Shown here: positions 35,522 through 44,270 of the stretch, in pieces
Numbering within the stretch: the first letter of the stretch is position 1
Layout: each line of letters starts with the position of its first letter
Assembly: GCF_900104785.1 (NCBI RefSeq)
Contig: NZ_LT629733.1
Location: 2,831,001-2,895,000 of the forward strand
DNA from: Formosa sp. Hel1_31_208
GTDB taxonomy: Bacteria > Bacteroidota > Bacteroidia > Flavobacteriales > Flavobacteriaceae
DNA: 64,000 nucleotides
Reading direction: 5' to 3'
Translations under genes and position numbers: made by a program
Notes under the pieces: model-generated
What the model saw: the letters and a program-made list of their open reading frames with translations, nothing else
What the model was told of the DNA's origin: nothing
The model's database searches: none

Positions 35522-36703
35522 TTAATCATCACCTTTTCTCCATTTTTTGGTATGTTCAAAGACCTGTTCTAAAATTGCTTTGTCTTTATCAGTAAATTCA
35601 ATATTTCGACGTTGCATTACAACTTCTGCAACTTCAAAAGCCTTTTTGGTTAAATAGGTTTTAAATCCGGAACTTCCTCCCCAAGAAAAGCTTGGGACAA
35701 AATTTCTTGGAAATCCACTTCCAAAGATATTGGCACTCACCCCTACAACTGTACCAGTATTAAACATAGTATTTATGCCACATTTACTATGATCTCCCAT
35801 CATAAGTCCGCAAAACTGCAATCCGGTTCTGGCAAATCCCTCGGATTCATAATCCCATAGACGCACTTCAGCATAGTTGTTTTTCAAATTAGAGTTATTG
35901 GTATCTGCACCCAAATTGCACCATTCACCTATCACCGAATTACCTAAAAACCCATCATGACCTTTGTTAGAGTATCCGAAAATAACTGAATTATTCACTT
36001 CACCTCCTACTTTACTATATGGTCCTATTGTAGTTGGCCCATAGATTTTAGCCCCTAATTTCACAGTAGCATACTCACATAAAGCAAATGGCCCTCTTAT
36101 CATACTTCCTTCCATGATTTCGGCATCTTTACCGATGTAAATAGGGCCAGAATTAGCATTTAAGGTTACAAACTCTAAGGAGGCACCTTTTTCAATAAAG
36201 ATATGTTCAGCTCCTAGAATATTATTAGTTTTAGAAATTGGCTGTGAGGTTCTATCCTTTGTAAGGAGCTCAAAATCGGCTTTAATTGCTTCACCATTTT
36301 TTGCAAAAACATCCCAAGTATGCTCTATTTTAAGAGAGGCATTATCATACTCTATAGCCTCATATGACTCAAAATTGACCTCGTCCTGTGAATCTGTGGT
36401 ATAAAATGCAATAACATCTTCACCATGAAACACGGCCTGATTTTCTTTAATGTTCTTTATAAGTTCTATTAACTCCTGATTGGGAAGATATGACGCATTA
36501 ATCATCACATTCTCTTCAAGTTCTACCATTGGGTATTTCTCAGATAAATACGCTTCTGTCAATGTAGTGCAGGTGGAACCTAAAAATGTTTCCCATTTTT
36601 CTCTAATGGTTAAAATCCCAACTCTGATGTCAGCTACGGGTCTGGTATAGGTAAACGGTAACAAATTATTACGCGCTGGACCATCAAAAAGAATATAGTT
36701 CAT
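35522..36703 (-). CDS. GlmU-like putative sugar nucleotidyltransferase with left-handed beta helix
   Basis: A 393-residue protein. The N-terminal half (about 1-180) starts MNYILFDGPARNNLLPFTYT, the pattern of a Bacteroidota family called GlmU-like; it is divergent from classical nucleotidyltransferases and lacks a clear GxGTRxxP motif. The C-terminal part (about 185-340) is a hexapeptide-repeat beta helix (GPIYIGKDAEIMEGSMIRGP and following), as in acyltransferases. The N-terminal catalytic capacity is therefore doubtful. It follows the rpmE2 gene at 102 bases on the same strand. Substrate not known. Confidence 0.8.
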   Translation of the reverse strand: MNYILFDGPARNNLLPFTYTRPVADIRVGILTIREKWETFLGSTCTTLTEAYLSEKYPMVELEENVMINASYLPNQELIELIKNIKENQAVFHGEDVIAFYTTDSQDEVNFESYEAIEYDNASLKIEHTWDVFAKNGEAIKADFELLTKDRTSQPISKTNNILGAEHIFIEKGASLEFVTLNANSGPIYIGKDAEIMEGSMIRGPFALCEYATVKLGAKIYGPTTIGPYSKVGGEVNNSVIFGYSNKGHDGFLGNSVIGEWCNLGADTNNSNLKNNYAEVRLWDYESEGFARTGLQFCGLMMGDHSKCGINTMFNTGTVVGVSANIFGSGFPRNFVPSFSWGGSSGFKTYLTKKAFEVAEVVMQRRNIEFTDKDKAILEQVFEHTKKWRKGDD

Positions 36704-36750
36704 AATGATGTTTCGTGTTAGATGTTAAAAGTAAATCAATTATGGATAAC

Positions 36751-36783
36751 AAAAAAGCCTTCAAGGAAAATCCTGAAGGCTTT
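36751..36783 (-). terminator. Terminator of rpmE2
   Basis: On the minus strand a 10-bp stem, AAAGCCTTCA/TGAAGGCTTT, with an internal GGA/TCC pair, then a T run. It lies 22 bases after the rpmE2 stop. Confidence 0.85.
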
Positions 36784-36804
36784 GTATATAAGATTAGTCT
36801 CAGT

Positions 36805-37059
36805 TTATTTTTTCTGAAACTTAGCGTATTTGTTTTTGAATTTATCAATACGACCTGCTGTATCTACTAATTTAGACTTACCAGTGTAATATGGATGAGA
36901 TGTTCTAGAAATTTCCAATTTAATCACTGGATACTCAACACCATCAACGTCAATAGTTTCACTTGTCTCAGCAGTAGATTTAGTTAAAAACACATCTTCA
37001 TTTGACATGTCTTTGAAAGCTACTAATCTATAATTCTCTGGATGTATTCCTTTTTTCAT
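36805..37059 (-). CDS. rpmE2: 50S ribosomal protein L31, type B
   Basis: An 84-residue L31 of the longer, cysteine-free type B. It starts MKKGIHPENYRLVAFKDMSN and ends VDTAGRIDKFKNKYAKFQKK, with the conserved SHPYYTGKSKLVDTAGRIDKF at about 54-74. The absence of the zinc-binding cysteines of type A L31 marks it as the zinc-independent form, which in many bacteria replaces type A when zinc is scarce. No zinc-responsive operator was recognised here. A well-spaced promoter is upstream and a terminator is downstream. Confidence 0.96.
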   Translation of the reverse strand: MKKGIHPENYRLVAFKDMSNEDVFLTKSTAETSETIDVDGVEYPVIKLEISRTSHPYYTGKSKLVDTAGRIDKFKNKYAKFQKK

Positions 37060-37096
37060 CTCTTCTAACTTTAAAATCCTTGTTATTTTGGAGGTG

Positions 37097-37126
37097 CAAA
37101 TTTAAGTAATTTTTGTAAATTACCAA
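37097..37126 (-). promoter_or_regulatory. Promoter of rpmE2
   Basis: On the minus strand TTG (37124-37126), 19 bases, then TAAATTTG (37097-37104), the same spacing as the rpmH promoter. The start codon is 37 bases downstream. Confidence 0.7.
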
Positions 37127-37219
37127 TAATTTATTTCTTTTTTTCTTTAGAATAAAGATGTAACAAATATAAAGAACACGATACTAACTGATATAATAAC
37201 TAAATAATCAAATTAAATT

Positions 37220-37750
37220 ATGGAAAAATCATTAAAATCAATCTCGGCAAACTACGGACTCTATTTAGGATTAGCGCTAGCTGCCATCACTGTTTTAGTT
37301 TATGCTGTAATGATAGACCTGTTCACCGCATGGTGGCTAGGAATTTTACTCATATTTATAATAATTGGTTTCGGGCTTGCGGCAGCGCTAAAATCCCGTA
37401 AAGCTATGGGCGGTTTCATGTCATTTAAAGACGCCTTTACCTCCTATTTCATAACGATAGCAATTGGTACTTTGATAAGTACCGTTGTTGGTATCGTGAT
37501 TTTTAACTTTGTAGATCCAGAATCGGCAGAATATATTAACGATAAAATCATAACCATGACTGCAGAAACGATGGAGAACTGGGGAGCACCACAAGCGAAT
37601 ATCGACGAAGCTATGGCGAAAATGGAGGGTCAAAATAACTTTTCTACTGCAGCTCAATTACAATCTTATGTAGTAAGACTTGTTATTTTAGCATTACTCG
37701 GACTTATCGTAGCCGCAATTGTAAAACGAAAAGACCCCAACGAAGCTTAA
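37220..37750 (+). CDS. DUF4199 membrane protein
   Basis: A 176-residue inner-membrane protein with four hydrophobic segments (about 13-31, 35-52, 76-97 and 148-167) and a short acidic helical stretch between the last two. The MGGFMSFKDAFTSYFITIAIGT region is typical of DUF4199, a family widespread in Bacteroidota with no assigned function. The next gene, a GT2 glycosyltransferase, has its own promoter 10 bases after the stop, so it need not be co-transcribed. Confidence 0.85.
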   Translation: MEKSLKSISANYGLYLGLALAAITVLVYAVMIDLFTAWWLGILLIFIIIGFGLAAALKSRKAMGGFMSFKDAFTSYFITIAIGTLISTVVGIVIFNFVDPESAEYINDKIITMTAETMENWGAPQANIDEAMAKMEGQNNFSTAAQLQSYVVRLVILALLGLIVAAIVKRKDPNEA

Positions 37751-37760
37751 ATAAAATCCC

Positions 37761-37768
37761 TATTTTTG
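37761..37768 (+). promoter_or_regulatory. Putative -7 box of the GT2 gene
   Basis: TATTTTTG fits TAnnTTTG, 25 bases before the ATG at 37794. Confidence 0.45.
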
Positions 37769-37793
37769 AACTCTAAACATTCAAAAACACTAA

Positions 37794-38741
37794 ATGAACA
37801 TATCAGTAGTTATACCACTACTTAACGAACAAGATTCATTGACAGAATTACACGATTGGATTGCTAATGTTATGCTGTCCAATCGTTTTTCTTATGAAAT
37901 CATTTTTATTGATGATGGCAGTACCGATAATTCTTGGTCTACCATTATGCAATTATCTCAAAAAGACACCAATGTTAAAGGGATACGATTTCTAAAAAAC
38001 TTCGGAAAATCGCAAGCCTTACACGCTGGCTTTGCTAAAGCAGAAGGTGATGTGATTATTACCATGGATGCAGATCTTCAAGACAATCCTAACGAAATTC
38101 CTGAGCTCTATAATATGATAATTTTAGAAAAATTTGATTTGGTTTCGGGATGGAAGAAAAAGCGCTACGACTCTGTGATTGCAAAAAATTTACCCTCTAA
38201 AATATTCAATTGGGCAGCACGTAAAACCTCAGGTGTAAAACTACATGACTTCAATTGCGGACTTAAAGCTTACAACAAAACTGTTGTAAAACATATTGAT
38301 GTCAACGGAGAAATGCATCGTTACATTCCCGTATTAGCCAAAAATGCAGGATTTACTAAAATTGGCGAGAAAGTCGTGCAACATCAGGCCAGAAAGTATG
38401 GAGAAACTAAATTTGGAATGGATCGTTTTATCAATGGTTTTCTAGATCTTATTACCATCTGGTTTTTATCACGCTTCGGAAAACGACCAATGCACCTTTT
38501 TGGTGCTTTAGGTGTATTCATGTTTGCCATAGGATTTGTATTTGCGGTATATTTAGGAATCAATAAACTATTCGTAAATCCAACAGGGCGTCTCATTACG
38601 GACAGACCTCAATTTTATATAGCACTAACAACCATGATACTCGGATCACAGTTCTTTATAGCAGGGTTTTTAGGCGAGATTATCTTAAGAACAAAAAGAG
38701 ATTCTAAACGCTATTTAATTAAACAAGAACTTAATTTTTAA
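37794..38741 (+). CDS. Glycosyltransferase family 2, DPM1/GtrB-like
   Basis: A 315-residue membrane enzyme. The N-terminal GT-A domain (1-225) has VVIPLLNEQDSLTELHDWI at the start, FIDDGSTDNSW near 38, and the DxD-type MDADLQDNP near 92. Two C-terminal membrane helices (about 238-262 and 275-298) follow. This layout is that of polyprenyl-phosphate mannose/glucose synthases (DPM1, GtrB), which load a sugar onto a lipid carrier. The lipid and sugar are not evident. The upstream DUF4199 and downstream phosphohexomutase genes may be linked by location only. Confidence 0.88.
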   Translation: MNISVVIPLLNEQDSLTELHDWIANVMLSNRFSYEIIFIDDGSTDNSWSTIMQLSQKDTNVKGIRFLKNFGKSQALHAGFAKAEGDVIITMDADLQDNPNEIPELYNMIILEKFDLVSGWKKKRYDSVIAKNLPSKIFNWAARKTSGVKLHDFNCGLKAYNKTVVKHIDVNGEMHRYIPVLAKNAGFTKIGEKVVQHQARKYGETKFGMDRFINGFLDLITIWFLSRFGKRPMHLFGALGVFMFAIGFVFAVYLGINKLFVNPTGRLITDRPQFYIALTTMILGSQFFIAGFLGEIILRTKRDSKRYLIKQELNF

Positions 38742-38772
38742 GTAGATTTAATTTAATTTCAAAATCTACCTT

Positions 38773-38780
38773 TAACTTTG
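38773..38780 (+). promoter_or_regulatory. Putative -7 box of the phosphohexomutase gene
   Basis: TAACTTTG fits TAnnTTTG, 59 bases before the ATG at 38840. Confidence 0.45.
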
Positions 38781-38839
38781 CATAAGCTATCAAATTCAAA
38801 AGTATTGAATTACGTATTTTTACAGCATAATATTTACAC

Positions 38840-40567
38840 ATGACACAAATTGAACCTCAACTATTAGATCGCGTAAACACTTGGCTCACCCCAACTTTCG
38901 ATATAGAGACTCAACACTACATAAAAGACTTAATGGCCAACAACACCACTGAGCTTAAAGAAAGTTTTTATAAAGATCTTGAATTTGGTACAGGTGGCAT
39001 GCGAGGTGTGATGGGTATTGGTACCAATCGTATCAATAAATATACACTTGGTAAAAACACGCAAGGTATCAGCAATTATCTAAAGGCTCAGTTCCCTTCA
39101 GAAGATTTAAAGGTGGCCATTGCTTATGATTGCAGACACAATAGCAAATCTCTTGCAAAAGTTGTTGCTGATGTGTTTTCAGCGAATAATATTCATGTAT
39201 ATCTGTTTGAAGAACTGCGTCCAACACCTGAATTATCATTCGCTTTAAAACATCTAGGATGCCACTGTGGCATCGTATTAACAGCTTCTCATAATCCGCC
39301 AGAATATAATGGCTATAAAGTATATTGGCAAGATGGTGGACAATTAGTTCCGCCGCAAGATGTAGAAATTATAGATGAGATTAATCGTTTAGATTATGCG
39401 ACAATCAAGTTTGAAGCCAATCCTAATCACATCGAGTATATTGGACAAGCTGTGGATGATGTATTTATTGATAATTGTATAAAAAACGGAAGTTTCAATA
39501 CACCCGTTGAGGCGAAACAAAACTTAAATATCGTATTTACCTCATTACATGGCACCTCTATCACTGCTATTCCAGAAACATTAAAACGTGCTGGCTATAC
39601 CAATGTTCATATTGTTGAAGAACAGCGTGAACCTAATGGTGATTTTCCAACGGTAAAATCTCCTAATCCAGAAGAACCAGAAGCTCTAAAAATGGCAACT
39701 GAACTCGCAGAGAAAGTTGAAGGTGATATCGTCATTGGTACCGATCCAGATTGTGACCGTTTAGGTGTAGTCGTGAGAAATCTAGAAAACGAATTGGTGA
39801 TTCTTAATGGAAATCAAACAATGATCTTAATGACCAATTTCCTTCTAAAACAATGGGAAAATGCTCAAAGAATCAATGGAAATCAATTTGTAGGATCTAC
39901 AATCGTATCTACTCCAATGATGTCTGTATTGACAAATGCTTATAACGTAGAATGCAAGATTGGTCTTACTGGTTTTAAATGGATTGCTAAAATGATTCAA
40001 GACTTTCCAAATATGGATTTTATAGGAGGTGGCGAAGAAAGTTTCGGCTTTATGGTAGGGGATTTTGTGCGAGATAAAGATGCTGTTACTTCAACGCTTT
40101 TAGCCTGTGAGATTGCTGCACAAGCAAAAGCTAAAGGTATTAGCGTATATAAAGAACTTATTGATCTATATATTGCACATGGGTTCTACAAAGAACGTCT
40201 GGTTTCACTTGTCAAAAAAGGTATTGAAGGTGCTCAGGAAATTAAACAAATGATGATTGAAGCACGAGAGAATCCGCTGCAAACAGTTAATGAGTCTAAA
40301 GTAATTCGAATTGAAGATTACCAACTTTCAATAGCAAAAAATTTGACCACTGGAACACAAACAGTTTTAGATATTCCAAAGTCGAATGTATTAATATATT
40401 ATACCGAAGATGGTAGTAAAATCGCCTTACGCCCAAGTGGTACAGAACCTAAAATTAAGTTCTATATCAGTGTCAATACTAGCTTAGACAATATGGCAGC
40501 ATTTGAGGCTACGGAACAAAAATTGGAAGCTCGTATTGATGCGATCTTAAATGACATGAATTTGTAA
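38840..40567 (+). CDS. Phosphoglucomutase/phosphomannomutase family enzyme
   Basis: A 575-residue alpha-D-phosphohexomutase. The phosphoserine loop [13 protein letters not shown] has Ser150. The Mg-binding loop [11 protein letters not shown] is near residue 300, the sugar-specificity loop GGGEESFG near 397, and the phosphate-binding loop [11 protein letters not shown] near 532. The length fits the phosphoglucomutase 2/PgcA-type class rather than the shorter bacterial PMM/PGM. It interconverts sugar-1- and sugar-6-phosphates. An ABC exporter gene starts 3 bases after the stop, so they are probably co-transcribed. Confidence 0.93.
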   Translation: MTQIEPQLLDRVNTWLTPTFDIETQHYIKDLMANNTTELKESFYKDLEFGTGGMRGVMGIGTNRINKYTLGKNTQGISNYLKAQFPSEDLKVAIAYDCRHNSKSLAKVVADVFSANNIHVYLFEELRPTPELSFALKHLGCHCGIVLTASHNPPEYNGYKVYWQDGGQLVPPQDVEIIDEINRLDYATIKFEANPNHIEYIGQAVDDVFIDNCIKNGSFNTPVEAKQNLNIVFTSLHGTSITAIPETLKRAGYTNVHIVEEQREPNGDFPTVKSPNPEEPEALKMATELAEKVEGDIVIGTDPDCDRLGVVVRNLENELVILNGNQTMILMTNFLLKQWENAQRINGNQFVGSTIVSTPMMSVLTNAYNVECKIGLTGFKWIAKMIQDFPNMDFIGGGEESFGFMVGDFVRDKDAVTSTLLACEIAAQAKAKGISVYKELIDLYIAHGFYKERLVSLVKKGIEGAQEIKQMMIEARENPLQTVNESKVIRIEDYQLSIAKNLTTGTQTVLDIPKSNVLIYYTEDGSKIALRPSGTEPKIKFYISVNTSLDNMAAFEATEQKLEARIDAILNDMNL

Positions 40568-40570
40568 TTA

Positions 40571-42397
40571 ATGAATTACTTTAAACAAATACTGCGTTTT
40601 GCATTACCATATAAGGTGTACGCCATTTTAAATATCATAGCGAATATCTTTTATGCTCTTTTTTCTGGATTATCTTTTATGGTACTCATGCCCTTATTAA
40701 AAGTGTTATTTGATAAAGAAGCCACAAGAATTACTGAAAAACCAGTTTACAAAGGGTTTACTGAAGCCGCGACCTATTTCAATGATTATTTAAATTATCA
40801 TATCAGTCAACTTGCTGATAACGACGCTGCCAAAGCTTTGACCTTTGTAATCATTCTGATACTGGTGGTTTTCTTACTTAAAAATGTATTTAATTACTTA
40901 GCAATGTATTTTATTACATTCTTGAGAAATGGCACCTTAAAGGATATTCGAAATGAACTCTACGGAAAAACAATTGAATTGCCGCTGTCTTACTTTTCTG
41001 AAAAACGAAAAGGAGATATTATGGCAAGATTAGGAACGGATGTGTTAGAAATTCAACATTCGTTTTTATCCATTTTAGAGCTGCTATTTAGAGAACCACT
41101 TACCATTATTTTTACAATTCTATTTATGCTGACCATCAGTGTTAAACTTACACTTTTTGTATTCATTTTTATACCCGTATCTGGAATTATCATTTCACTT
41201 ATTGGAAAAAGTTTAAAACGAAAATCTGATAGAGTCCAAAAAGAACAAGGGTATTTTTTATCCTTATTAGAAGAATCTTTAGGCGGACTTAAAGTCATCA
41301 AGGGTTTTAATATGGAAACCATTTTTAATCGGAAATTCCAAGAATCGACCCAACGCTTTTTTCACTTTTCGAACTCCTTATTAAACAGAACAAACCTGGC
41401 AAAACCAACAAGTGAATTTCTTGGTATTGGAGTAATTGGGGTCTTATTATGGTTTGGAGGACGTATGGTATTAGTGGAACAAAGCTTAGAAAGTGAACAA
41501 TTCTTAACTTTTATGGGGCTTGCCTACAATATTTTAACACCTGCTAAAGCTATTAGTAAAGCGAGTTATAGTGTTAAAAAAGGGAATGCTGCTGCTGAAC
41601 GCGTACTAGAAATATTAAATACAGAATCCCCTTTAAAAGATAATGCTAATGCCATCAAAAAAGAAGATTTTACTTCGGAAATAGCACTTAATAACGTCTC
41701 TTTTAAATATGAAGAAGACTTTGTACTTAAAAACTTTTCAATCAAGGTAGCCAAAGGAAAAAGTATCGCCTTAGTAGGGCAATCTGGAAGTGGCAAATCA
41801 ACCATCGCGAACTTAGTCACAAGATTTTATGATGTTACAAGTGGTGATATTTCAGTTGATGGTACAGATATTAGAAGTATGACTAAACACTCTCTGAGAA
41901 GTCTTATGGGTTTAGTCACTCAGGATTCTATTCTATTTAATGACTCAGTAAAAAACAATATTTTGTTAGGTAAAGAGGATGCCACAGACGAAGAGGTCAT
42001 CGAAGCACTTAAAATTGCGAATGCCTGGGAATTTGTAAAAGATTTACCAAACGGTATACATACTAATGTTGGTGACTCTGGCGGCAAACTATCAGGAGGC
42101 CAACAACAACGTTTGAGTATTGCCAGGGCAGTCTTAAAGAATCCTCCAATTATGATCTTAGATGAAGCAACATCGGCATTAGATACGGAAAGTGAACGCC
42201 TCGTTCAAGTAGCCTTGGAAAACATGATGAAAAACAGAACTTCAATTGTGATTGCACACCGACTGTCAACTATTCAAAACGCCGATAAAATTGTTGTGAT
42301 GCAAAAAGGCGAAATAGCAGAACAAGGCACACATGTAGAACTAATTGCTAAAAACGGTGTTTACAAAAAGCTGGTAGACATGCAAAGTTTTGAATAG
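40571..42397 (+). CDS. ABC exporter, fused permease-ATPase (MsbA-like)
   Basis: A 608-residue half-transporter. Six membrane helices span about 15-330. The ATPase domain (about 370-605) has Walker A GQSGSGKST near 403, the signature LSGGQQQRLSIARAV near 507, Walker B IMILDEATSALD near 530 and the H-loop IAHRLSTI near 563. The MsbA/lipid A-export type is the likely class, though drug and lipid exporters cannot be separated by eye. It probably functions as a homodimer. It follows the phosphohexomutase gene by 3 bases and ends in a terminator. Confidence 0.9.
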   Translation: MNYFKQILRFALPYKVYAILNIIANIFYALFSGLSFMVLMPLLKVLFDKEATRITEKPVYKGFTEAATYFNDYLNYHISQLADNDAAKALTFVIILILVVFLLKNVFNYLAMYFITFLRNGTLKDIRNELYGKTIELPLSYFSEKRKGDIMARLGTDVLEIQHSFLSILELLFREPLTIIFTILFMLTISVKLTLFVFIFIPVSGIIISLIGKSLKRKSDRVQKEQGYFLSLLEESLGGLKVIKGFNMETIFNRKFQESTQRFFHFSNSLLNRTNLAKPTSEFLGIGVIGVLLWFGGRMVLVEQSLESEQFLTFMGLAYNILTPAKAISKASYSVKKGNAAAERVLEILNTESPLKDNANAIKKEDFTSEIALNNVSFKYEEDFVLKNFSIKVAKGKSIALVGQSGSGKSTIANLVTRFYDVTSGDISVDGTDIRSMTKHSLRSLMGLVTQDSILFNDSVKNNILLGKEDATDEEVIEALKIANAWEFVKDLPNGIHTNVGDSGGKLSGGQQQRLSIARAVLKNPPIMILDEATSALDTESERLVQVALENMMKNRTSIVIAHRLSTIQNADKIVVMQKGEIAEQGTHVELIAKNGVYKKLVDMQSFE

Positions 42398-42435
42398 ATA
42401 AAACTACTCTCTTTTAGTGTATTTAATAAAAAATA

Positions 42436-42470
42436 GAAAAGGATGCGATTTGGGTCGCATCCTTTTCAGT
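42436..42470 (+). terminator. Terminator of the mutase-exporter pair
   Basis: A perfect 13-bp stem (GAAAAGGATGCGA/TCGCATCCTTTTC) with a 6-base loop, then a short T-rich end. Confidence 0.8.
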
Positions 42471-42473
42471 TCT

Positions 42474-42500
42474 ATTACCATATTTGGGGACAATGGTAAT
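42474..42500. repeat. Perfect inverted repeat ATTACCAT-N11-ATGGTAAT
   Basis: An 8-bp perfect inverted repeat with no T run, right after the exporter terminator. It could be an operator or a small RNA feature. The rest of the 291-base gap to the next gene shows only AT-rich sequence and the palindrome at 42613-42627. Confidence 0.4.
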
Positions 42501-42612
42501 AATTAAGTAGGTTAGGCTGAGACAAACATAAAGCAAATAAATGTACTGTGCAAGAAAAAAGTGCATTTCATCGTAATTATTTTACACTTTATCGATATTA
42601 TTTAATATATCT

Positions 42613-42627
42613 TATTGATTATCAATA
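42613..42627. repeat. Odd palindrome TATTGAT-T-ATCAATA before the ECF sigma gene
   Basis: A perfect 7+1+7 palindrome 61 bases upstream of the sigma factor start. It could be a regulator site, but AT-only palindromes arise by chance in AT-rich DNA. Confidence 0.3.
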
Positions 42628-42688
42628 TTTTAATAAAAAATATTTCTTTTGATTAAACTTTAAGTACATTGTAGGGTCTAAATAGAAA

Positions 42689-43240
42689 ATGCTTGCATTG
42701 GACAACGAACAGAATTTCATACAACGTCTACAGACCTCAACTACTAAAGAAGCAGCTTTTAGAGAATTACTCAGTCTATATAAGGAACGGCTCTATTGGC
42801 ATATTCGTCATATTGTGAAATCACATGACGATGCCGACGATGTGTTACAAAATACATTTATAAAAGTTTACAAAAACATTAGTAAGTTTAAGGGGGATAG
42901 CAAATTATACTCTTGGATGTATCGCATTGCGACCAATGAATCCATTACTCATATTAATAAAAATGCAAAACGCTTGAATATTGGGAATGTAGAAACTCAA
43001 GAACACATGATGAACAATTTAAAAGCAGATGTCTATTTTGAGGGTGATGAGATTCAATATAAATTACAAAAAGCGATTGCGACATTACCAGCCAAGCAAC
43101 AACTCGTTTTTAATATGAAATATTTTCAGGATATTAAATACAAAGATATGTCTGAAATTCTTGAGACAAGCGAAGGTGCTTTAAAAGCATCCTATCATAT
43201 AGCCGTAAAAAAAATTGAAGCTATTTTAACATCAGATTAA
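42689..43240 (+). CDS. ECF RNA polymerase sigma factor (second copy)
   Basis: A 183-residue ECF sigma factor, distinct from the one at 13484. Region 2 is seen in DDADDVLQNTFIKVYKNI near 48 and region 4 in LPAKQQLVFNMKYFQDIKYKDM near 130. It heads a plus-strand set with a single-span membrane protein (32 bases downstream) and a Spy-like protein (14 bases further). That is the common order of sigma, anti-sigma and periplasmic sensor. It shares no special similarity with the first ECF factor beyond the family. Confidence 0.93.
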   Translation: MLALDNEQNFIQRLQTSTTKEAAFRELLSLYKERLYWHIRHIVKSHDDADDVLQNTFIKVYKNISKFKGDSKLYSWMYRIATNESITHINKNAKRLNIGNVETQEHMMNNLKADVYFEGDEIQYKLQKAIATLPAKQQLVFNMKYFQDIKYKDMSEILETSEGALKASYHIAVKKIEAILTSD

Positions 43241-43272
43241 ACCAATGGCTTAAATTGAAGTCATAGAAACAA

Positions 43273-43776
43273 ATGAAAAACAAAAAGTTACATACCATCA
43301 AGTCGGCAGGTTTTAAAACTCCTGATCAATACTTTGATTCTTTTGACGCTAAAATAATTGCACGTATAAAAGATAAAAAAACTATTGAAGGTATTGAATT
43401 GCCAGGTTTTTCAGTTCCTGAAAATTACTTTGACTCCATTGAGGAGAGTGTTCTTAATAAATTACACCTCGAGAACGACTCACCTGTAATAGCCTTGAGT
43501 TATAGAAAATCATTCTACTACATTGCTGGTGTTGCAGCTTCTTTGGTGTTGCTCTTTGCCATTTTCATTAATGGAAATACCAATGATGAATTATCGGTGG
43601 ATATGGTAGAAAATTATTTAGAGACGAGAGACCTTGACAGCTATGAATTGGCACAGCTATTATCTGATGCTGATTTATTAGAAGATGGTTTCACGATTAT
43701 TGAAACCTCATATAACGAAGACAACTTGGAATCTTACCTGTTAGAAAATGCAGATATTCAATCTATTTTAGAATAA
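43273..43776 (+). CDS. Single-pass membrane protein with repeated GFxxPxxYFDS motif, probable anti-sigma-like
   Basis: A 167-residue protein. The cytoplasmic N-terminus carries two copies of one motif: GFKTPDQYFDSFDAKIIARI (about 13-32) and GFSVPENYFDSIEESVLNKL (about 44-63). A single membrane helix follows (about 78-98, YYIAGVAASLVLLFAIF), then an acidic exported C-terminus. Position and topology fit an anti-sigma factor for the upstream ECF sigma. The repeat is seen in flavobacterial proteins of this kind and may be the sigma-binding part. No conserved ZAS histidines or cysteines are present, so the assignment is inferred. Confidence 0.75.
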   Translation: MKNKKLHTIKSAGFKTPDQYFDSFDAKIIARIKDKKTIEGIELPGFSVPENYFDSIEESVLNKLHLENDSPVIALSYRKSFYYIAGVAASLVLLFAIFINGNTNDELSVDMVENYLETRDLDSYELAQLLSDADLLEDGFTIIETSYNEDNLESYLLENADIQSILE

Positions 43777-43790
43777 TAAACCTAGAAAAA

Positions 43791-44240
43791 ATGAAAAAAT
43801 TAATCCTTATACTAACCTTGCTACTCAGTGTATATGGCTTTGCCCAAAGGGACGGTCAAATGAAAGAACGCATTAAAGCGCAAAAAATAGCTTTCCTCAC
43901 TGATCAATTAGACTTAAGCTCAGAAGAAGCTCAAAAATTCTGGCCAATCTACAATGCTTTTGAAGCTAAAGCCGAAAATGTTCGAGATAAAGATTTGAGG
44001 GAAATCAAAATGAAAATGCGACAAGGTAATCTTTCAGATGCGGAAGCGAATCTATTATTAGACAAACTAACGAAAGCTGAAAATGATATGCATGCTGCTA
44101 AAACTACTCTAGTCAATGATCTAAAAAAGGTTATTTCAGCTGAAAAGATCATTCGCTTAAAAGCTGCTGAAGATGCGTTCAATAAAAAACTCTTAGAACG
44201 CTTAAGAGAATTTAGGGAGAAACGCGGCAAACGTAATTAG
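43791..44240 (+). CDS. Periplasmic Spy/CpxP-like sensor protein
   Basis: A 149-residue exported protein with a signal peptide (residues 1-18, ending GFAQ) and a nearly all-helical, highly charged body. LTDQLDLSSEEAQKFWPIYN near residue 36 matches the LTxxQ-like core of CpxP/Spy, heat-shock or stress chaperones of the periplasm. It is the last gene after a sigma and anti-sigma-like protein, so it may relieve anti-sigma action when bound to misfolded protein, by analogy with CpxP. That mechanism is inference. Confidence 0.83.
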   Translation: MKKLILILTLLLSVYGFAQRDGQMKERIKAQKIAFLTDQLDLSSEEAQKFWPIYNAFEAKAENVRDKDLREIKMKMRQGNLSDAEANLLLDKLTKAENDMHAAKTTLVNDLKKVISAEKIIRLKAAEDAFNKKLLERLREFREKRGKRN

Positions 44241-44246
44241 AACTGA

Positions 44247-44270
44247 AAGAAGCCATTATGGCTTCTTTTT
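44247..44270 (+). terminator. Terminator of the second ECF operon
   Basis: A 9-bp stem AAGAAGCCA/TGGCTTCTT with a 3-base loop and a T run, 6 bases after the stop of the Spy-like gene. Confidence 0.85.
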
